Part shown: positions 56,301-60,000 of the stretch, piece by piece
Layout: every line of letters begins with the position of its first letter
How positions within the stretch are numbered: position 1 is the stretch's first letter
Assembly: GCA_030704615.1 (NCBI GenBank)
Contig: CM060733.1
Location: forward strand, 71,984,001 to 72,044,000
DNA: 60,000 bases
Direction: 5' to 3'
Origin: Takakia lepidozioides
Lineage: Eukaryota; Streptophyta; Takakiopsida; Takakiales; Takakiaceae
Notes under the pieces: generated by a model
Seen by the model: only the letters and a program-made list of their open reading frames with translations
Databases searched by the model: none
Told to the model about the DNA's origin: nothing
Translations under genes and position numbers: made by a program

Positions 56301-56708
56301 GCTGCTGTGTTACAGGCAGGTGTACGAGTTCAGCGTTACCTGTATGTGGAGAGGGATGAGACTGCACGACGCGTTTCACTTCGCCATGTTGCTCAGTTGG
56401 TGCAGCGGTACCCTGAGTTGTTGTCGGTGTCTGCAATTCGTGGATATCAGCAGGCCTTGCCAGCAGACGTTTTGTTGCTGGGGGCGCAGGATTTGGAGCG
56501 GGTTGGCTCCATTGATCTGGTAGTGGCAGGTTGGCCCTGCCAAGGGCATTCATCAGCCGGGCATGGCAATGGATTGCGAGACTCGAGGTCGGGTCTGTTT
56601 TGGGAGATGGTGCGGGTTTTGCGCCACTTGCAGCTTCATCAAGCTGTATCTCCAGCATACATCTTGGAGAATGTAGGAGTTGGCAGCCAAGGCGGCTGTG
56701 ATGGATGA
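53322..56708 (+). CDS. Gag-protease-cytosine methyltransferase polyprotein
   Basis: The frame opens after a stop at 53319 but has no ATG until MEEMYGATKG at about 53548, so the start is uncertain. Numbering residues from 53340: gag fold at about 210-310 (LREAFTRMRRLINVTQGV, then FLLAERIELNM); zinc knuckles at 375 (CWTCGGPHVKKDC) and 404 (CGHCGKHGHGEAQC); a Gly/Arg/Gln-rich stretch; aspartic protease with LLDSGAQSLMLG (Asp 736). From about 970 comes a C5 DNA-methyltransferase segment: motif I LLDLFGGISTGL (978), YLYVERDETARR (about 1000), motif IV AGWPCQGHSSAG with the catalytic Cys 1067, and motif VI YILENV (1110). The frame then ends at a TGA, so motifs VIII to X and the target-recognition region are absent. 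The enzyme would methylate cytosine in DNA using S-adenosylmethionine, but as assembled it is truncated and probably inactive. The STGL form of motif I recalls DNMT3-type enzymes; that assignment is tentative. Confidence 0.9.
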   Translation, partial: GHVHDRLSVNTEVPLVAGDSAGSSTSNTSGYTRRGVRFRPPSPPVSSTEVSDSDCESGGLIPAVQVVSLPLLWDTMEEMYGATKGPRRYSGAVGTIELDDFIQEFDSWCDLQQMRNPQLFTPFMAWKGLFQHLEGPPMDDYHEFRRGHEVEIEEWRMYWSPDYVSITRGTRATRAVATPAAAPAASASSSGTGGTVATTSTQATTAPALAPVPAFNPVVEFFEELRGNYQGVRTEKLRSLQEFQRKPTESLREAFTRMRRLINVTQGVTEAQAVQFWYGILDKELRRRVRDATLLQAAQPTLANVFLLAERIELNMVEERVVMVGFAKETPRGSGAPSQPLPQRAQGNKGAQVKLREGQRGPQMQGSLPSFAGQQRADVVCWTCGGPHVKKDCPEGGKGSAHAQPAELQCGHCGKHGHGEAQCYGLHPELRPGQFQGNNGGRGRGGAAQRGRGGQPRGQGQAQRGQGRGGQGVDQGMANRLQQLEQRLAAMATAQVVPALRPDGPPPTPEGGDMGGMGFMCGAALPLVQVESAAAVTRGAARVPEPRGAEVELDQQHGEASRQARLPQSFTLAETVSTPSMAPSSRPTVTEAEVTMPLGRATRAAPLPSVAKATAASVLLGAATSVCQAPLFSATMIATPGIRPAEVFRLAATLCESGEVTSSSAEIVGGVVPEGSSDLRVKTATAAPWQAAAARLMELPARPAIERAMVTPGVVMLDNQDGIFCLSGPASKRYRPLRVLLDSGAQSLMLGRAAIAGLGLTEADMEPCPFQIQTSLGGSEQARGMTRHELAIRLWPDHPTDGSVMRAKAIVTDAVSYDVLVGGAVLYPMGFTLDFWEESASYRPAWQSGEGRRVQLPVTFIGGVAIAQRGKMPTLAAFTAAVSWPRELLEGNAHSEDVPPPGEQDDMYGMAELPTMVAQTPLWGTSKDLQRDADRRVQQAWVEAFVPSGEEESVGIAPGPPQLSPLDTTPIVWQSPDEGICLLDLFGGISTGLAAVLQAGVRVQRYLYVERDETARRVSLRHVAQLVQRYPELLSVSAIRGYQQALPADVLLLGAQDLERVGSIDLVVAGWPCQGHSSAGHGNGLRDSRSGLFWEMVRVLRHLQLHQAVSPAYILENVGVGSQGGCDG

Positions 56709-59700
56709 GGTTGGGGATTCTTCTCGGGTTGAGGAGGTCCTCAAGGATGAGATGATGGGGCATGATGAGGCCTTGTCATTGACTGAGCAGGTAGGGAGTA
56801 CTGCTCAAGAGGTTGCAGCATAGCAACCACGGGACGCGTCCTCTACCTCTAAGCCCACTGGACTTAAGGTTGTAGTTACGGAGGACAATTGGGAGCCTGA
56901 CATTGGACCCATTGTCACCGGAGGAGAGAGACGACGTATACGGCGGTTCCTGAGGGCTTACAGGAATTGCTTTGCCTTCAGTTTGAAGGACTTGGGAGCA
57001 CTGAAGGGTCAAGAGATCCGTATTGAGTTGGCCACTGACACGCCAATCTTTCGGAGACCCTATAGATACAGTGACATGGAGAGGTCTTTGATTCAGATGA
57101 GGACTCAAGATCTCTGGGAGGCAGGTTTGGTGGAGCTCTCTGGTGGAGAGTATGCTTCAGCCACAGTGATGCCAGCCAAGAAGGATGTCTATGGCAATTG
57201 GACGGAGAGACGTATGTGCGGTGATTACCGGCCTGTAAATCGTCAGACCAAGTCCGATAAGTATGCCATGCCAACACCAGAGGAGATCTTTGATGCCATC
57301 GGGCATGCTAAGGCCTTTAGCACTTTGGATTTACGATCCGGATATCACCAGTTGCCAATCAAGGAGGCGGACAAGCAGAAGACGGCATTCTGGGGGATCA
57401 ATGAGCACGGCAAGGATTGCCTATATCAGTGGCGGTTCTTACCATTTGGGCTTAAGAATGCTCCTGCAGAGTTTCAGAGAGTCATGGATAGGATTCTAGC
57501 AGGGGTGGACTTTGCTCGGTGCTACATAGATGACATCATCATCTTTAGTGTTACGATGGAGGAGCATGAGAGACACCTTCAGGTGGTATTGGAGCGCTTG
57601 AGAGCGCACGGATTGAAGTTGCATCCGGGGAAGTGCAAGTTTTTCCACGACCAGATTGAGTATCTGGGTCACATGATATATCCTGGAGGATTGGGGGTAC
57701 AGCAGACTAAGGTAGAGGCCATTGCACAAATTCCACGCCCCACGGATGTGAGCCGAGTTCGAGCTTCCATGGGGTTGGCAAACTATTATAGACGGTTTGT
57801 CAAGGGATTTAGTACCATTGCAAAGGCTCTAACCAAGCTGACCAAGGTGGACCAGGAGTGGCAGTGGGAAGATGAGCAGGAACGAGCTTTTCAAGAGCTC
57901 AAGGCGAGGTTGACCTCGGCGCCTATCTTGAGACGACCTATCAGGGGGCGTCCCTTTCAGCTGCATACGGATTGGAGCATGCTGGGGCTTGGAGCGGTGC
58001 TCACACATGTGGATGATGAGGGAAGAGAGTTCGTAGTGGCTTACGCTAGCCGCTCGAACAACGCTGCAGAGGCTAAGTACAGCTCATATGAGGGAGAGTG
58101 CTTAGCTGCAGTGTGGGCCGTGGCACACTTCAGGTGCTATCTATACGGCAATCTTTTCACCCTTGTCACGGATCACCAGCCACTCAAGTGGTTGATGGAG
58201 TCAGACAAGCTTACGGGGAAGCTTGCACGGTGGGCACTTATACTCCAGGAGTATGACTTTCAGGTTGTGCATCGACCGGGTTTGGTCAATCGGGATGCGG
58301 ATGGATTGAGTCGCAATCCATGCATGAGCCAGCAGGATGACACTGGAGCTCGGTGGCATGGTGAGACGGACGAGGAGATGGTGCCGGGATGGCACGCATC
58401 TGCATTTTTGTGTATCTTGGCATTGGGAGGTCAGATTGGACCTACAACAGGGATGACTGTAGACGGAGTGTCTGAGGACCCTGAGGCTAGTGATGAGCTA
58501 GGTGGTGCCAGAGATATACATGAGGATTCGGCTGTGTTGGACTACCTCCGCACGGGAGACACGGCAGCCATTGTGACTGCCAGGGAGAGGGATCGGATCC
58601 TGCAACGAGCCAAGAGGTTCAAGTGGGAGGGGATACACCTACTTCGAGTGTGGGAGGGTGGTCGGGTGAGGATTGTGCCTCACCCCACACAGCGTGCACG
58701 GTTAGTGCGGCATGCCCATGAGGAGTTGGGGCATTTTGGAGTGCGACGCACTCACAGTTTACTGCAGGGGCAGTATTGGTGGCGTGGTATGCATACAGAG
58801 GTGCAACAGTTTGTGGCTAGGTGCATGGTGTGTGACAGGGTGCGTGCTTCGTTTAACGCCCCTACACCACAGTTGCATCCTTTACCTATCATGGGATTGG
58901 GCTACAGATGGAGTCTTGACTTCGCAGGACCGTTGCCACTGACTATGCGCCACCACAGATATGTGTTGGTGATGGTGGAGCACTTCTCCAAGTGGATTGA
59001 GTTGGTTCCATTGCCTGACAAGGCTAGTGAGGGGGCTGCGTATGCATTCTTGGATCGTGTGCTTAGCCGATTTGGTGCTCCAGCTGAGGTACTCACGGAC
59101 CAAGGGAGAGAGTTCTTGGGGGAGTTTCAGGCTTTGTGTGATAAAGCCTTGATAGACCACCGCACCACTTCTCGGGATCATCCTGAGGCCGATGAGGCCG
59201 ATGGCTTAGCAGAGAGAGTTGTTCAGACGGTGAAGAGGGGTTTGCGCAAGTATGGCTTGCAGAAGGGACACCTAGGAGATTGGGATCTTCAGGTTCCTTG
59301 GTTAGCCATGGGCTACAGGTTCAGCAAACAAGCATCACTTGCCTCCTTCTCACCATATTTCCTTCTCTTTGGCCGGGAGCCGGATTTGCCTACAGCCATT
59401 CGTAGGGACACTGCTCAAGTCCTTAACCTTGACGATCCGGACGTGTGGGTACGTGCATGTGATCAGCGTGCAGAGTTGTTCAAGAAAGTCATGCCCATGG
59501 CTTTTGAGAACCTTGCCATTGCACAGCACCGTGATACGTTGAGGTATGCCACTATACGTGGTGGAGGATATCGTCCTGGGGTTCGGAGGTTTAGCCCTGG
59601 TGACTATGTTTATTTGCAGCAGACTGCTCCTACGACTCTGGATGTTACTGCAGGGCGTGTTATTCTGAGGGTTCGAGAGGTGTTGCCCTCAGGGGTCCTG

Positions 59701-59970
59701 ATCTTGGAGGGTCGGGATGGCATGACTTGGAAGGACCATGTGCGTAATTGTGCGCCATGTCACCTTCCCAATGTCGATGGCAGAGTTGACCCAAACTTGG
59801 CAGTGGTACCTGCAGGTTTGAGGTGCATGCTTTGTAGGTCTGCCAAAGGGGCAGCCACCATGCTGGTGTGTGATCGATGCTCAAGGGGTTGGCATATGGG
59901 ATGCTTGACACCACCTCTTGAGAAGGTTCCTGATGGAGATTGGTTGTGTCCACACTGCTTGGGATAGTGG
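56701..59970 (+). CDS. Gypsy pol: reverse transcriptase, RNase H, integrase, PHD finger
   Basis: This frame is +1 relative to the preceding ORF and is interrupted once by TAG at 56821-56823. From there it is open to TAG at 59968. Numbering from 56983: reverse transcriptase with YASATVMPAKKD, FSTLDLRSGYHQLP, FGLKNAPAEFQRV and catalytic YIDD at 181-184. RNase H has LHTDWSMLGLGAVL (Asp 330; TDWS replaces the usual TDAS), SSYEGECLAAVWAV and VTDHQPLKWL. Integrase has an HHCC zinc domain (HEELGHFG...CMVCDRV), catalytic Asp 646 (SLDFAG), Asp 706 (LTDQGREF) and Glu 744 (GLAERV). The C-terminus at 948-993 is a PHD finger: CMLC, CDRC, HMGC, CPHC with GWH and GDWLC, a complete Cys4-His-Cys3 set. PHD fingers read histone tails, so it may guide integration. 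There is no chromodomain. Confidence 0.92.
59824..59967 (+). other. PHD finger at the pol C-terminus
   Basis: All eight zinc ligands are present in canonical spacing (C-x2-C, C-x2-C, H-x2-C, C-x2-C), plus the invariant Trp before the last pair. It occupies the position taken by the chromodomain in chromoviruses (compare 1315-1480). The reading role is known for the family; use as a targeting module here is inference. Confidence 0.92.
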
Positions 59971-60000
59971 CAGTGGACATGACTGGAGGCAGCTAACAAG

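Larger units (their letters stand above)
53322..60000 (+). mobile_element. Ty3/gypsy element with cytosine methyltransferase and PHD finger, 3' end outside
   Basis: Two long plus-strand ORFs give the order gag, two zinc knuckles, protease, C5-methyltransferase, reverse transcriptase, RNase H, integrase, PHD finger. That order (reverse transcriptase before integrase) defines Ty3/gypsy. The 5' end may reach into or beyond the satellite at 49490-52620, and the 3' LTR lies beyond the window. Apart from the ORF junction it is much better preserved than the other elements here, suggesting a younger insertion. Confidence 0.9.

Overview
This is a repeat-dense plant-type nuclear window with one complete host gene, TIC40, surrounded by transposable-element wreckage. 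GT-AG introns, a chloroplast import factor, plant PPR fragments and several plant transposon classes place it in the green lineage. Long introns, heavy Ty3/gypsy load and a gypsy element carrying a cytosine methyltransferase make a charophyte alga such as Chara a reasonable guess; this is inference and was not tested against any database.

Layout. 1-10 kb is a nest: two gypsy chromovirus copies of one family (a 3' pol remnant plus LTR on the + strand, and a gag-only internally deleted copy on the - strand with 5-bp target duplications) sit inside a CACTA Tnp2-like transposase gene. This is followed by G/T-rich degenerate DNA and a short satellite. 10-20 kb holds unrecognised minus-strand ORFs, three pentatricopeptide-repeat (PPR) scraps, a broken Mutator-like transposase, a G-rich minisatellite and a fold-back repeat. 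20.67-29.66 kb is TIC40: 14 exons join in phase into 438 codons, from a transit-peptide exon through an 18-nt microexon to the STI1-type C-terminus. 29.7-37.5 kb has intergenic repeats, a palindrome-bearing satellite, half of a LINE RNase H domain, an unrecognised broken ORF pair, and a 500-N assembly gap.

38-45.6 kb is a nearly full-length but broken minus-strand gypsy element without a chromodomain. Arrays built on a GGCTGTG motif lie at both ends. 46-47.65 kb holds a LINE 3' part (zinc ribbon plus the other half of RNase H). 47.65-53.3 kb is a promoter-like leader, about 110-bp repeats and a 3.1-kb array of a 51-bp GGCTGTG-based unit. 53.3-60 kb is a second gypsy element, on the + strand and running off the window. 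Its first ORF is gag, two zinc knuckles, protease, then a C5 cytosine-DNA-methyltransferase segment (motifs I to VI including the Pro-Cys-Gln catalytic motif). Its second ORF is reverse transcriptase, RNase H, integrase and a C-terminal PHD finger.

The element at 53.3-60 kb is the most interesting object. One retrotransposon carries a DNA-methylation enzyme domain and a chromatin-reader domain, next to a large satellite sharing its repeat motif with arrays beside another gypsy element. Methyltransferase capture by retrotransposons has been described for charophytes and dinoflagellates, so the principle is known. The domain order, the truncation after motif VI and the PHD pairing deserve a closer look.
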